This document shows, piece by piece, positions 9,950 to 20,289 of a stretch of 64,000 nt of DNA. The DNA is from Anthoceros angustus (lineage: Eukaryota > Streptophyta > Anthocerotopsida > Anthocerotales > Anthocerotaceae), in NCBI GenBank assembly GCA_010909165.1, contig MU008176.1, forward strand, positions 984,856-1,048,855. The letters run 5' to 3'. The position numbers and the translations under genes are program-made. Position 1 is the stretch's first letter, and the number at the start of each line of letters is the position of its first letter. The notes below the pieces were generated by a model. It was not told where the DNA came from. It made no database searches and was given only the letters and a program-made list of their open reading frames with translations.

Positions 9950-10969
9950 CTAGCTCGTTCTTGATCCCATTTCCAAGTTACCTCCTTCTTCAGCATCTCG
10001 TACAAGGGTTTGCATGTGGAACTGAGGTCTTTCATAAACCTCCTGTAGTAGTTCACCAACCCAGAATGCTCTAAGAGCTGCCACATCCTTGGGCCTAGGC
10101 ATCTGCATCACGGCCTGCACCTTAGCCAACTGCGGCATGATTCCTCCTGGCACAATTTCATGTCCAAGATACTCAATCCGCTTGAATGCAAATTTGCACT
10201 TTTTCGGATGAGCTTTCAAGCCTGATTTGGACAATCTTTGCAGCAGAGTCTCCAGATGATCCATGTGTTCCTCGATGGTGTCGCTGAAAACTAGGATGTC
10301 GTCAATGTAACAACGCACAAACGGCAGATCCTGCAGCTCCAAGTCTGCAATTCTCTGGAAATATATGGAAGCATTTTTCAGCCCGAAGGGCATAGTCTCC
10401 CATTCCCAAAGCTGATCCTTTCCCCAGAAAGCCGTTTTGCTCTTGTCCTGCTCCTCAATCACAATCTGATTGAAACCTGAGCGGAAATCCAAAGTGGTAA
10501 AGTACTTTGCCTTACCAATTGCATCAAAAATCTCATCAGGAGTAGGCATGGGATACCGCTCCATCAACGTCACCTCGTTGAGAGGTCGATAGTCTCCACA
10601 CATTCGCCTATCTTTCCACTCGCCATTTTCGTCCTTCTTGTTGGGAGACAGACATACTCGAGCTTGATTTCGAATCAATCTGCTCAAGCCTCGACAACGC
10701 TTGTCCACAATTTCCCACTCTGCTGGACTCAACCTATGCCTTCTTCTGAAGATAGGCTCAGAGCTGGTGGTAACAATCTTAAACTTGATCTTTTCGTACC
10801 TTCCTAGCTCATTCCAGCTGAACGCAAAAGCACCTCTGTTTTTCTCGAGCATGTCGATGATCTTTTGTTTGTCCTCTGGACTGACGTCTTCATCAATCTT
10901 CCAGACGTGAACCTCCTTGGTGACACTCTTGGTTACAAACTCTGTTTCCACAGCAGCCATGCCAAACAT
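9950..10969 (-). CDS. Retroelement reverse transcriptase (open segment of pol)
   Basis: A 339-residue open stretch containing the RT palm and fingers: a CGDYRPLNEVT motif, LDFRSGFNQI (first catalytic Asp), MPFGLKNA, and YIDDILVFS (the YxDD box with the paired Asp), followed by GLKAHPKKCKF and the LGHEIV thumb motif. It would copy element RNA into DNA. This is the best-preserved part of the element. Just after the DVAALRAF motif the expected FLGLVNYYRRFM continues in another frame (seen at 10,086-10,020), so the end of this ORF is a frameshift rather than a natural stop. The start is only the first Met of the open frame within a longer polyprotein. Confidence 0.85.
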   Translation of the reverse strand: MFGMAAVETEFVTKSVTKEVHVWKIDEDVSPEDKQKIIDMLEKNRGAFAFSWNELGRYEKIKFKIVTTSSEPIFRRRHRLSPAEWEIVDKRCRGLSRLIRNQARVCLSPNKKDENGEWKDRRMCGDYRPLNEVTLMERYPMPTPDEIFDAIGKAKYFTTLDFRSGFNQIVIEEQDKSKTAFWGKDQLWEWETMPFGLKNASIYFQRIADLELQDLPFVRCYIDDILVFSDTIEEHMDHLETLLQRLSKSGLKAHPKKCKFAFKRIEYLGHEIVPGGIMPQLAKVQAVMQMPRPKDVAALRAFWVGELLQEVYERPQFHMQTLVRDAEEGGNLEMGSRTS

Positions 10970-11779
10970 GTCTTGGGTTCCTTCCCTTTCATCCGCCTGC
11001 GGCTTTCCATCTTCGCTAGCGGTGATGGCTCTTTTCCTTCACCTAACCTGAAATGCCAATCCAAGACTCACTAACCACCTTAAGTCAGATAGATCGAATG
11101 CCCGAAAGAACTTGTGTTTGACGCCTCACTCACACCCATGGTCTGCGTACCCTTCTTGGCAAATCCATGGCTTGTTCGCGTTCCTCAACATTGAGCTCTC
11201 CTAGCTCCTCTCCTTTGAGTCCGGATCATGCCATCTCCTCCTCACCGAATGCGAGGATTGTGGCGTTTTACCAAAGTCGGCCACGCCCTCGCTTCACCAA
11301 CTCGCTCATCGGATAAAGCGGAAGTTTGTCCATCTTCTTGACTTCTGAGTACCTTTACGGTTCCATGATTTCACTACCCGTGTGATGGAACCATGAGTGT
11401 TCTGTTGTCTCGTGTCTCAAGTCCCGCAACGTTGGTCCGATGGCTGCGAATCCTGCTGCGTAAGAGCCACCTGCCGCAGCATCAATGACCAGCTCATTGC
11501 GAACCATGATCGGACCTCCTCATACATCGTTCGGCGGACGCTTGTCCAACGCTCCACACGTTTTCCAAGATATGTAAGATCCGGGATTCACAAGTTGAAC
11601 CTCACGACAACCGCGCGACCTCGGCAAGGGAAACACCTTCGCCTTCCCTCTTCCCCGCTTTCGAGAAGGTCTTACATTCCCATCTGCGATGATCATATCC
11701 ATCGGACGGGATGAGCTTGCAGCTTCCTTCCCACAAGCTTGATCCGTGCAGCTGCTCGACAACCTCTCATCGCGTCTTA

Positions 11780-13190
11780 AGAGATGGAAATAACTTGCAC
11801 AACTCGAGAATTACGCCACGACTCTAGCCTTCTCGTCCTTTTCCACGGTGTGTAGCGCAAACCTTGATGCCACATTGAAGCACCGCCTCAATCTGCCGAT
11901 TCTCGAGCACAATTCCAACAAGTGAATTCCTTGAACTTGCTCTCCATCGCACTCAATCATTGATTCGCCTTCCCTCCGTCTTGGCGGGCTTCATGTTTGG
12001 TATGGATCTCTCTGGACATGTGTCGGTGAGATTCCACGGGCGATTCTCCTTTCGGCGCTGATTTTCTCGAACCCTTGCCTCCTCAAGGTGCTCAGAGCGC
12101 GCGATCTTCAGCACTCCCTTCCGCTCTGCGGGTTTTGGTGCTTCCTGAGAGGACAATTCCTCTGTCTCCTCCCACATCTCGCGCCTGTGCTCAATTTGAG
12201 CACTGGAAGCCATCCTTCTGTCCTGACCATCTCGCCGCGGCTTGCTGGCCTCCTTCTCTTAGCGAGATGGAAATAACACTGCGAGAATTCGATTTACGCC
12301 ACGACTCTAGCCTTCGTCCTTTTCCACACGGTGTAGCGCAAACCTTGATGCCACATTGAAGCACCGCCTCCAATCCGCTGATTCACGAGCACAATTCCAA
12401 GTGAATTCCTTGAACTTGCTCTCGCACTTTTCGAATCATTGATTCGCCTTCCCTCCGTCTTGGCGGGCTTCATGTTTGGTATGGATCTCTCTGGACATGT
12501 GTGAGATTCCACGGCGATTCTCCTTTCGGTGATTTTCTCGAACCCTTGCCTCCTCAAGGTGCTCGAGCGATCTTCAGCACTCCTTCCGCTCTGCGGTTTG
12601 GTGCTTCCCGAGAGGACAATTCCTCTGCCTCTTCCCACATCTCGTGCCGTGCTCAATTTGAGCCTTTGGAAGCCATCTGCTCGACCGACCATCTCGCCCG
12701 CTTGCTGGCCTCCTTCTCTTAGCGAGATGGAAATAACACTGCGAGAATTCGATTTACGCCACGACTCTAGCCTTCGTCCTTTTCCACACGGTGTAGCTGC
12801 AAACCTTGATACCACATTGAAGCACCGCCTCCAATCCACTGCTGATTCCTGAGCATAATTCCAACAGGTGAATTCCTTCAGAACTTGCTCTCCATCGCAC
12901 TACCGAATCATTGATTCGCCTTCCCTCCGTCTTGGCGGGCTTCATGTTTGGTATGGATCTCTCTGGACATGTGTGTGAGATTCCACGGCGATTCTCCTTT
13001 GGTGATTTTCTCGAACCCTTGCCTCCTCAAGGTGCTCGAGGCCGCGATCTTGACTCCCTTTCCGCTCTGCGGGTTTGATTCTTCACGAGAGGACAATTCC
13101 TCTGTCTCCTCCCACATCTCGTGTGCTCAATTTGAGCCTTTGGAAGCCATCTGTCTGACCATCTCGCCCGCTGGCCTCCTTCGATCTTAT
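11780..13190. repeat. Three tandem copies of a ~460-480 bp segment within pol
   Basis: Copies start near 11,780, 12,259 and 12,719. Each contains 'gagatggaaataac', 'acgccacgactctagcctt', 'tgattcgccttccctccgtcttggcgggcttcatgtttggtatggatctctctggacatgtg' (in parts) and 'ttctcgaacccttgcctcctcaaggtgctc'. The segment lies between protease and RT. Copies differ almost only by 1-6 bp indels. On the minus strand each holds TGGTATCAAGG or a one-base variant, which resembles a Met-tRNA primer-binding site but is probably coincidental. Confidence 0.85.
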
Positions 13191-13289
13191 CGCTCTTACG
13201 CCACTTTTGCTCATGTTCAAGGAATAGTTGCACCGCGAAATCCCTTGCTTCCACAGCGGTCGATAGAAGGCTTCTTCATACAGTGGATC

Positions 13290-13640
13290 AACTCCCATGG
13301 CAGGGCCATGTGTAGCATCCGCTCCTAACAGCACATCGTAGGACGTGGCACAGGTCACCAAACACTGAACCTCCATTGTGGTCGCATCCTCTGTGCCTGG
13401 CTTCAACTCGATCTTGATCGGTTTCCTGGTCATCCCCATCACCATTTCCTTCGTTCCTGCGGAAGTAGTGATGCTTACATCGCTTGGTACCAGCTTGCTG
13501 CCATATAGCTTGAGAGCGACTCCGAGCTCCCAACAATCTTGGATCGCTCCGGTGTCCACCAAAGACATTGATGGTGCAACCAAAGGTAATTTCCCGGTTT
13601 CTGTTGTCAATCATGGCAACACCTCCTTTACCCCGACGTT
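13290..13640 (-). pseudogene. Retroelement aspartic protease domain
   Basis: On the minus strand, LVDTGAIQDC carries the D-T-G-A active site of a retropepsin, and about 80 residues later YDVLLGAD supplies the hydrophobic-Leu-Gly motif. As a homodimer it would cleave the Gag-Pol polyprotein. It lies between gag and RT as expected. The frame is open across the domain (within 13,083-13,610) but is not continuous with gag or RT. Confidence 0.75.
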
Positions 13641-13799
13641 CAGGCTTTAGATGGTCTCCTCGCAGGCACATCAAGCTACGAACTGGACTTCTCGGTTCTA
13701 TCTCTTTCCTGATCCATTCCTCATGATCTTCTTGAAATGTGAACTCTTGAGTCCAAGTTCCAGCAAATTGACCACAGGAACCTCCATGGCCTTCTCCAA

Positions 13800-14940
13800 C
13801 AGTGCTTCTACATCCACCTCCGGGTTAGAAGCCACTGCAATAGTACCATCATCCACTTGCCTAAAACTTTCGGGCATTTTGCTTTGCTCTCGTTCGACGT
13901 GTCCTTGGCGGTAACCCCTTCTCCGAGGTCAAGTGCGGTCTTCTTCTTCTTCTTGCGAATCGCCATGCCATACACTTCTTCATCCGAGTCGAGAGAAAGA
14001 ATGCGTGACTCGACTGCGGCCATGTTAGCCATACCGCATCTCTTCAACTTGCGCAAGAAGAGCCTTGCGACTAGGGCCCTTGCCCTTCTCCTTTTCACTG
14101 CCCATTACCTTGGGCTTGAGCTCTGGATGAGCCTCCCAACATGCGGCCTCTATGTGGCCCCATCGACCACAAGCCTTGCAAACCTCCTTGCCCTTGGGCC
14201 TCCAGTCTCAAGTCACATTCAAATGACTTGTGTGCACCACGGCACCTACCACATTTGATGGCCGCGACTGCGTTGTTGGTCTCTCCTTGGTGATTGTTTG
14301 CTGACTGAGTGCCCAAACCGGCCGACTTATCTTGGAATCTGGATCCTCCTTGTCCAGAGCCGTAAGAAGTGCTGCTTCTGATCAAATTGTGATCCTCTAG
14401 GTATGCTTGACTGACAGCATCCCCCTTTAGCACCTTCTCCGCAATCTTGTAGGCGTCAGTCAAACCATACTTTTCTCCATGAGCACCATGAAGAGCATCC
14501 ATTACCTTCCTTTGTTGTCTGGCTGGCATCGCAGCCATGAAAATTTCAGCAGCCTCCCGCATGGTCTTCACATCCGTGTCCTCCACCAAGATCTTGATCG
14601 ATGTATGACGCCTCGGTCTCATTGGACTTGAAGCTAAAGCAGTCGACTCTGAATCTTCTCCAAGGACGATGTTGGAAACATGTCCTTCAATCTTTCAAAC
14701 ATGAGATCAACCAAATGCTCTAGCTCGTCTTCCTTGACGAGCGGTGAGTTTGCGCGCAACTCCTGCCGCAAGTTCTGCTCGTTTCTCCGCCGATGCCAAG
14801 ATGTCCTTCTTCGTCTGTAGTACATCAACGCCTCACGCGGATATTCGACATCTTCATGAGTGCCATTCTGGGTGAACTGATCCTTGTACTTCATCTTGTT
14901 TTCGCCATTCCCAGTGAACTTCTCCTCAAAATCCGCCATG
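13800..14940 (-). pseudogene. Retroelement gag with two zinc knuckles, frameshifted
   Basis: The start MADFEEKFTGNGENKMKYKD is at 14,939. The second open part (14,622-14,095) has a helical capsid-like segment (KVMDALHGAHGEKYGLTDAY) and then CGRCRGAHKSFEC, a zinc knuckle with the spacing C-X2-C-X3-H-X4-C. In the next frame comes a canonical CKACGRWGHIEAAC knuckle (C-X2-C-X4-H-X4-C). Gag would form the particle and bind element RNA. At least two frameshifts interrupt it. Confidence 0.75.
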
Positions 14941-15009
14941 ATATGCTCCCATGTTTTCCGGTGAAAACATCATTCTTGCTGGGCGTACTCTCCAGTTCCA
15001 TTTGAATCG

Positions 15010-15825
15010 GCTCTTCGCTCCAGTCTCCAAACTGAGATCTCGTGATGGGCGTGTTGTCTCTGTCTTGGTCAGGCGTCCTTTTGAAAGGTGATCCGTGGAT
15101 CTTTTGTCCCTTTCTAGACGATGACGGAGCAGGTGTCCCCTCGTTACTCCAGCCTGACCTCAAAAATACCATCAGTCAGAAATCCGCCTATGCTTGACAA
15201 TCTGAGGAATGTTGTCAAACGGCAATCCTCGCCCAACTGCCCAACTAGCTAAGAAAAACAGAGTGTCTACAGTTTCTATCCAGAGACGTTCCCACACATA
15301 TGCAGGACTCTGTCTGGTGAGCCTAGCCAACTCTGCAATGGTCAGATTCGGACTACAACGAAGCTGCGTGAAATCGATGGTAGAATTCCTATCCATCAGA
15401 AGTCATTCAGCTTATCTGGTGGAGCCTCCGTTCTTCGCTCCGGTCTCAAGCGAGATCTCGTGATGGGCGTGTTGTCTGTCTTGGTCGGCGTCCTTTTGAA
15501 AGGTGATCCGTGGATCTTTTGTCCCTTTCTAGGCGATGGCGGGCGGTGTCCCTCGTTACTCGGCTGACCTCAAAAATACCATCAATCCGCCTATGCTTGT
15601 GAGGAATGTTGTCAAGCGGCAATCCTCGCCAAGCCAACTAGCTAAGAAAAAGCAGTGTCTCTGGTTTCTATCCGAGCGCTCCCACATATGCGAGGACTCT
15701 GTCCGTGAGCCTAGCCAACTCGCAATGGTCGATTCGGACTACAAGGCTGCGTGAAATCGATGGTAGAATTCCTATCCATCGAAGTCATTCACTTATCTGG
15801 TGGAGCCTCCGTTCTTGGCGCTCCG
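15010..15825. repeat. Tandem duplication of the retroelement leader (~420-bp period)
   Basis: Copy 1 (about 15,010-15,435) and copy 2 (about 15,436-15,825) are collinear, sharing 'gagatctcgtgatgggcgtgttgtct', 'ttttgaaaggtgatccgtggatcttttgtccctttcta' (in parts) and 'cttatctggtggagcctccgttctt'. Copy 2 lacks bases at many CAG/CTG sites of copy 1. The segment lies between the 5' LTR-like copy and gag, so it is leader or N-terminal gag sequence. Confidence 0.85.
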
Positions 15826-15949
15826 CCATGGACGTAGTCGCTCCACTGGAAGATGATCGATTTCCGCCTCCTCCGGCCTCTCGGCGCCACAATGTCCTCC
15901 AATGCGCCTGCCTCGCCTCCAAGCAAATAAGGGATTGTAGATGTGGTGA

Positions 15950-16520
15950 GATCAAGTTGGTTGCACGAGGCTCCCACTTGATAGGTTCCCAAAAGTCACA
16001 AGAGAGAAATGAGACAAGTAGGGACAAGTATGGCTGCCTTTCCATTCGGACAAACATCTACAATCCAAGAATCCATGGTGGCGCCACATATATAGGCAAA
16101 ACCCCGTGAGTTCTCGATGAAGTGCCTCCTCGTTCTCGATGGTAGGCACTTTAGGTATATTATAATCCTACTTTCCTTGGCCTTGAATAATAATAATGTT
16201 TATGAGTTCAACCATCTATTCGCCCTTTTCCTTGATTTACGATTTTTATGTGTTTTCAATATAGTTCGATGCCTATATATCGTCCTTTGCCATGCCCATA
16301 CATAACCATGATTGCATGTGTCATGACACATCGTCCGTTAACATGTCCACATACATCACATGTCATCCATCCGTCATGCATACATACCATGTGCATGCCA
16401 TCCATGGCGATGCACATGCCATCACATGCACGCATCCAAATCAAGTGGCTTATGCCAAATGGGATGCCAATCGTCGTTGTTTCCATCGGTCTTGCTACTG
16501 TCGATTCGAACAAGGCGTAA
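15950..16520 (-). repeat. LTR-like copy 4, candidate 5' LTR of the gypsy element
   Basis: Begins at TGAGATCAAG and shares the landmarks of copies 1-3 up to 'catcggtcttgct-actgtcgattc'. It is upstream of gag on the minus strand. It is more diverged from copies 2 and 3 than those are from each other. It lacks the inverted-repeat block that precedes the other copies, so homology starts exactly at TGAG, which supports that as an LTR end. Confidence 0.55.
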
Positions 16521-16584
16521 CGACTCCCCATCTTTGCCTAAGCTAGAGCTTAGCTCTCTCCCTCGATCTCCTCCTCAGCCTCTC

Positions 16585-16775
16585 GTCCTTGCGCTCACAC
16601 TCTAGGCTCCCAAGCCCTCTAGGCTCCAAAGTCCTATCCTCACAAGAGTGTAGCTCCCAAGTGCCGCAAGTGCTAGGATCCTTCTAGACATGTTTACACT
16701 CTAGGCTCCCAAGGCCTCTAGGCTCCAAAGTCCTATCCTCAAGAGTGTAGCTCCCCATGCTAGGATCACAAAATG
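16585..16775. repeat. Two-copy ~100-bp tandem repeat
   Basis: The phrase 'cactctaggctcccaag-cctctaggctccaaagtcctatcctca-caagagtgtagctcccca' occurs at about 16,590 and again at about 16,695. It lies between the LTR-like copy and the minisatellite. No coding potential seen. Confidence 0.75.
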
Positions 16776-17130
16776 CTTCTCTAGGACTAGCCTCATCTTC
16801 TTTTGTAGGGAGGTTTGCTTAAAGCAGACTTTCTTCCAAAAGCCCTAAGCTAAGTCTTACCACCACTACTTACAACTTACTAACTAGATCCAGGGCTGCA
16901 TGCTTGTCATGCAAGGCTTCTTACTCTTTTCTCTTTTTGGCGCTGGGGGTGTACCCAAAAAAGGTTGTACCAAAGAGGACACAGTGTGGTCTTTTTCGTT
17001 TCTTCCCCGTCCCGATCTCCTTTTTCCATTCCTTCCCTCCTTCCTCTCTCCACTCTGCTTACCCCCTTACGCTCAAAGTGCCGATTGCAACGAAGGATGG
17101 AGCACCAAGGAGAGCAACGGCGCCGGAGCT

Positions 17131-17288
17131 CGGTGGCGCAATAGCACGGCGGCAGGGCGATGCTGCAGGAGCACGGTGACAGGGCGATGCTGGAGGAGCA
17201 CGGCGGCAGGGTGATGCTGCAGGAGCACGGCGGCAGGGTGATGCTGCAGGAGCACGGCGGCAGGGTAATGCTGCAGGAGCACGGCGGC
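17131..17288. repeat. GC-rich minisatellite, 27-bp unit
   Basis: About five to six copies of gatgctgcaggagcacggcggcagggt with few changes. The period is a multiple of three, so all frames stay open; on the plus strand the unit would read MLQEHGGRV. There is no sign of a gene around it, so the open frames are probably a consequence of the repeat. Confidence 0.85.
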
Positions 17289-17599
17289 GCCGCCGTGCCC
17301 CTGATCCCGGCGTGCCGGCAGATGGCGGCCGGCGAGGTGGAGCGCGGCTTCGCCGCGGGCGTTGGTGGGCGAGAGGAGGTGCACAGCGTGGCGTGGGTGT
17401 GTGGGGCGGGGTTGCGGGCATGGTGGCGCACCTGCGATGTCGGTGCGTGACCTAGATCCAGCGCCATCCCCCGCCCCCTGAAGATGGACCGTCACTCCTA
17501 CCTCAGGACCGACATGGTGCAAGCTTAGAACCGTTGGAGCCCTCGAATCTCGTGGCGCAGGCTGACTCTGCCATCTCTCAGTCTTCGTGTTACGCTGTG

Positions 17600-18800
17600 C
17601 TGAATCCGTGTACAGCTAAGGAGGGAAGTTGCAGGGGGCCGTGGATGTGTTTACCAGGATCAGAAGGGAAGGCGCACGGGAGATGCACAGGCCTGTGGAG
17701 GCACTGGTTCCTTACGGAAGGGCAGGCAGCTGCACTTATAGATGTGGGAAGAGGACTGCTGGATAATGTATTGTCGGGCAACTGCCTTGTGGACATGTAT
17801 GCAAAACGTGGTGAACTGGAAGATGGTGGCCAGGTTTTCCACAGCACGGCCACAGCGGATGTAGTGACAAAGACGTGCAGACTGCTGGGTTTGCACATGT
17901 GGCGATCTGAAAGATGCACGCCACGGTTTTGACAGCATGAACATGAAGGATGTGGTGACATGGACTGCCCTGATTGCCAGGCCTTTGCAAGCACGGGTGC
18001 CTTTCAGAAGGGCTGGCAGCTGATTGCTAGGTATGCAAATGTGGTGAACTGAAAGATGCACGGCAGGTTTTCCACAGCATGAACATAAGGAATGAATGTG
18101 GTGACATGAACTGCCCTGATTGCTTGGTATGCATCAGCAAGGAATCAGTCAAGAGGCTCTTGTCCTGTGTGAACAACTGGAGCGAGAAGGCCTCAATTGA
18201 GCTGACCATGCTACTTTTGCTTGCCTTCTGAAGTCCTGTGCAAGCACGGGTGCCCTTTGGTGGGGCAGGCAGGAGCACTCACAGACTGGGGAAAGAGGAT
18301 TGCTGGATAACGCACTGGTGGGGAACTCTCTGGTGGACATGTATGCAAATGTGGTGAACTAGAAGGTGCATGCCAGGATTTTGACAGCATGAACGCAAAG
18401 GGATGTGGTGACACGGAATGTCCTGATATCTGGCTATGGTGCTAATGATGGTCACACAACACTGGCTTGTTTGCAGGAGATGTTAGTTGCAGATGTCGAG
18501 CCTGATGGTGCTACTTTTACTTGCCTTCCAGCAGCATGCAGTCATGAGGGACTGGTAGGAAGTTGTCCGATTATCAGATTCATGATGACAGGCTTCCAGA
18601 TGCAGCACAAAAGAAGGCAGGGTGCATCAGAGCGGAGGCATGCTGCATGACGTAGTGGTGGGCACCTGCCTGGTGGACTCGTATGCAATGTGTGATGAAT
18701 TGGAAGACGCACGCCAGGTTTTTGACAGCTGGAACACAAAGAATGTGTGACATTGAATGCCCTGGTTGCTGGGTATGCACAGCAAGGGCTCAGACATGAG
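17600..18800 (+). pseudogene. PLS-type pentatricopeptide repeat (PPR) pseudogene
   Basis: Several PPR units can be read on the plus strand in shifting frames: GNCLVDMYAKRGELEDG (about 17,779), DVVTWTALIA-like (about 17,950), GNSLVDMYAN (about 18,320), VVTRNVLISGYG (about 18,405) and DVEPDGATFTCLPAACSHEGL (about 18,495, split here by frame), the last being the usual end of a PLS array before an E domain. PPR proteins of this class bind organelle RNA and act in editing or processing. Each unit is broken by stops or small indels, and no transit peptide, E or DYW domain is seen. Units 17,700-17,950, 18,000-18,180 and 18,230-18,480 resemble each other in DNA, as expected for an internally repeated gene. 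Confidence 0.75.
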
Positions 18801-19148
18801 GCGTTTGATCACGGTCTCCTTGCGCCCCGTTGGAATCCAGCTGGCCTGTCAGCGCATGCAGCCAAGAATCATTCAGCAAGAGGACCTCCTGAGTCTCCCC
18901 TTCCCTTGCCTGTCAATTGGCCAAAGTACGGGGTCCGAAACATAGCCTGCCCGCGATCCTTGCTGGGAGATCCTTCTCCAGCCAGCATTTCTGTTTGATG
19001 GAGTGGCTTTCTTGCAACTGAGCTGAACCTGGTGAATTCCTTGTTTGCCAATGAGGACGGTTGATTCCTTGAAGTCGGAGCGGGATTAGTATCAGGCTGG
19101 TGAAGGTGGTGCACTAGCATCTTTGCCCGTCAGAGATGCACTTATATA

Positions 19149-19832
19149 TTATGACACAGGATGAAAGGATCGGGGGTCTGGCTCCGTCTTCAAGAGTGAT
19201 GACCAACGCCTCCAACAGTGTAGGGAGCGAAATGCAACGTAGAAGGACCCCAGCTCATATCTGAGCGCTTTTCTGAGTGCAATGCTGGCTTCCAGGATTG
19301 CAATCGTTAGGTGGTGGATAGTGAAGGAGGAATATCTGACTAAAATGGATATGGGAGGAAGGGTGAGTGGTCTTCGTGTTCGCCTTGAAAACCATGTGAG
19401 AATTGCCTCACCCATCGACCAGAGAAATGTGTACTGATTTTTCTCGATGTCCTGCACAGGCAAAGGGATGGATTCACAGATGGGAGTTTGACTAGGAGGA
19501 GGAGTGGGCAAGCAACAATGAGCAAAAGGAAGCCATGCCGGAGGCTGCATTTCAGTTTGGAAGTAGAGGCGCCGTGACCCACGTGTCTCCACGGACTCCA
19601 GGAACCTGGCTAGCCAGATCATCTGATGTAGGGCAACCTGTCCTTCACACAAGTTGCCATTGCTGCCGAAAAGCAATTGCCAGACAATGAGTCGGCCTGA
19701 AAAGTCCAGGGCTACTGTCGTTTCCCTCCGCATCCCCGCACCCCCAGTCTTCTCTTCTGGATCAGCAGGCCTGGGCCTCCTTTTCACAATCGGCTCTTGC
19801 TCGGGTCCTAAGAGCCGGGTTTCGTCCAGCAT
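19149..19832 (-). other. Open frame of unknown status
   Basis: A 227-codon minus-strand ORF in moderately GC-rich DNA with no domain I recognise and no neighbouring exon of a known family. It has Trp/Phe/Cys-containing stretches (for example QTEMQPPAWLPFAHCC) but no repeats or clear targeting signal. It may be chance or the remnant of an unrecognised gene. Confidence 0.15.
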
Positions 19833-19934
19833 GACAGGATGTCTCCAAGCTGTGCATCAAACAGGAGGACCAAAAGGCCCTAATTCTGTTAACATTCCAA
19901 GTCGAGGATACCCGTGATGTTCCTGAAACGAAGG

Positions 19935-20285
19935 CAGTGACGAGATTTGTTTTGGAACCCCTACTACCTTGGCATCATCCTAGATATTCTTCGCTGATGG
20001 TTGTTGATAAGTTTGATTTGGCTTCCCCTCGTTTCCTGCACATCAAGGGACCCTGTCAAGGCTATCCTGTTGATCATAAACCTGTAACGCATACTAGTTC
20101 ACATTTTGAAAGTGCTTGCAGATTGTCCGACCCTTCAACTGCTCCCGGGGAACACGGTAAGGCCACAAGCTCCTTGCCCCTAGACGCGCACAGCATTTCG
20201 CACAGCTCTTTCCGTAGCGCAAGCAGCACCATCATGAGGTACGCATTCTTCAATAGCTTCATAAACGTCACCATTTCGGTCAGGC
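19935..20285. repeat. Dispersed repeat, copy 1
   Basis: Resembles 44,515-44,960 in the same orientation. Shared pieces are 'gcatcatcctagatattctt', 'tttgatttgg-ttcccct', 'gttgatcataaa', 'ggcaacaagctccttg'-like text and a 'gcgcagctctt-c--ccgcaagcag-atcat' block. The two copies are well diverged. This is probably an old noncoding transposon fragment. No ORF in it is credible. Confidence 0.6.
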
Positions 20286-20289
20286 ACGG

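Larger units (their letters stand above)
4411..16530 (-). mobile_element. Ty3/gypsy LTR retrotransposon with PHD finger, degenerate
   Basis: On the minus strand the order is: LTR-like copy at 15,950-16,520, a duplicated leader (15,010-15,825), gag (14,940 to ~13,800), aspartic protease (13,640-13,290), reverse transcriptase (10,969-9,950), RNase H (9,880-9,560), integrase (about 9,290-8,680), an integrase C-terminal region with a PHD finger (two copies, 8,640-7,040), an unassigned tail (7,030-5,450) and an LTR-like copy at 4,975-4,411. PR-RT-RH-IN order is that of Ty3/gypsy (Metaviridae). The reading frame is broken many times and several internal segments are tandemly duplicated, so the copy cannot be autonomous as written. 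Some breaks may be sequence errors (see findings). Confidence 0.85.

Noticed and set aside
12259-12839. TGGTATCAAGG-like sequences (minus strand) as a Met-tRNA primer-binding site
   Set aside because: Located in the pol region within a triplicated segment, not next to an LTR, and only the first eight or so bases match the usual site.
17059-17522. Pro/Ala/Arg or His/Leu/Val repeat proteins encoded by the 27-bp minisatellite
   Set aside because: All frames are open because the unit is a multiple of three; no start context or flanking gene.
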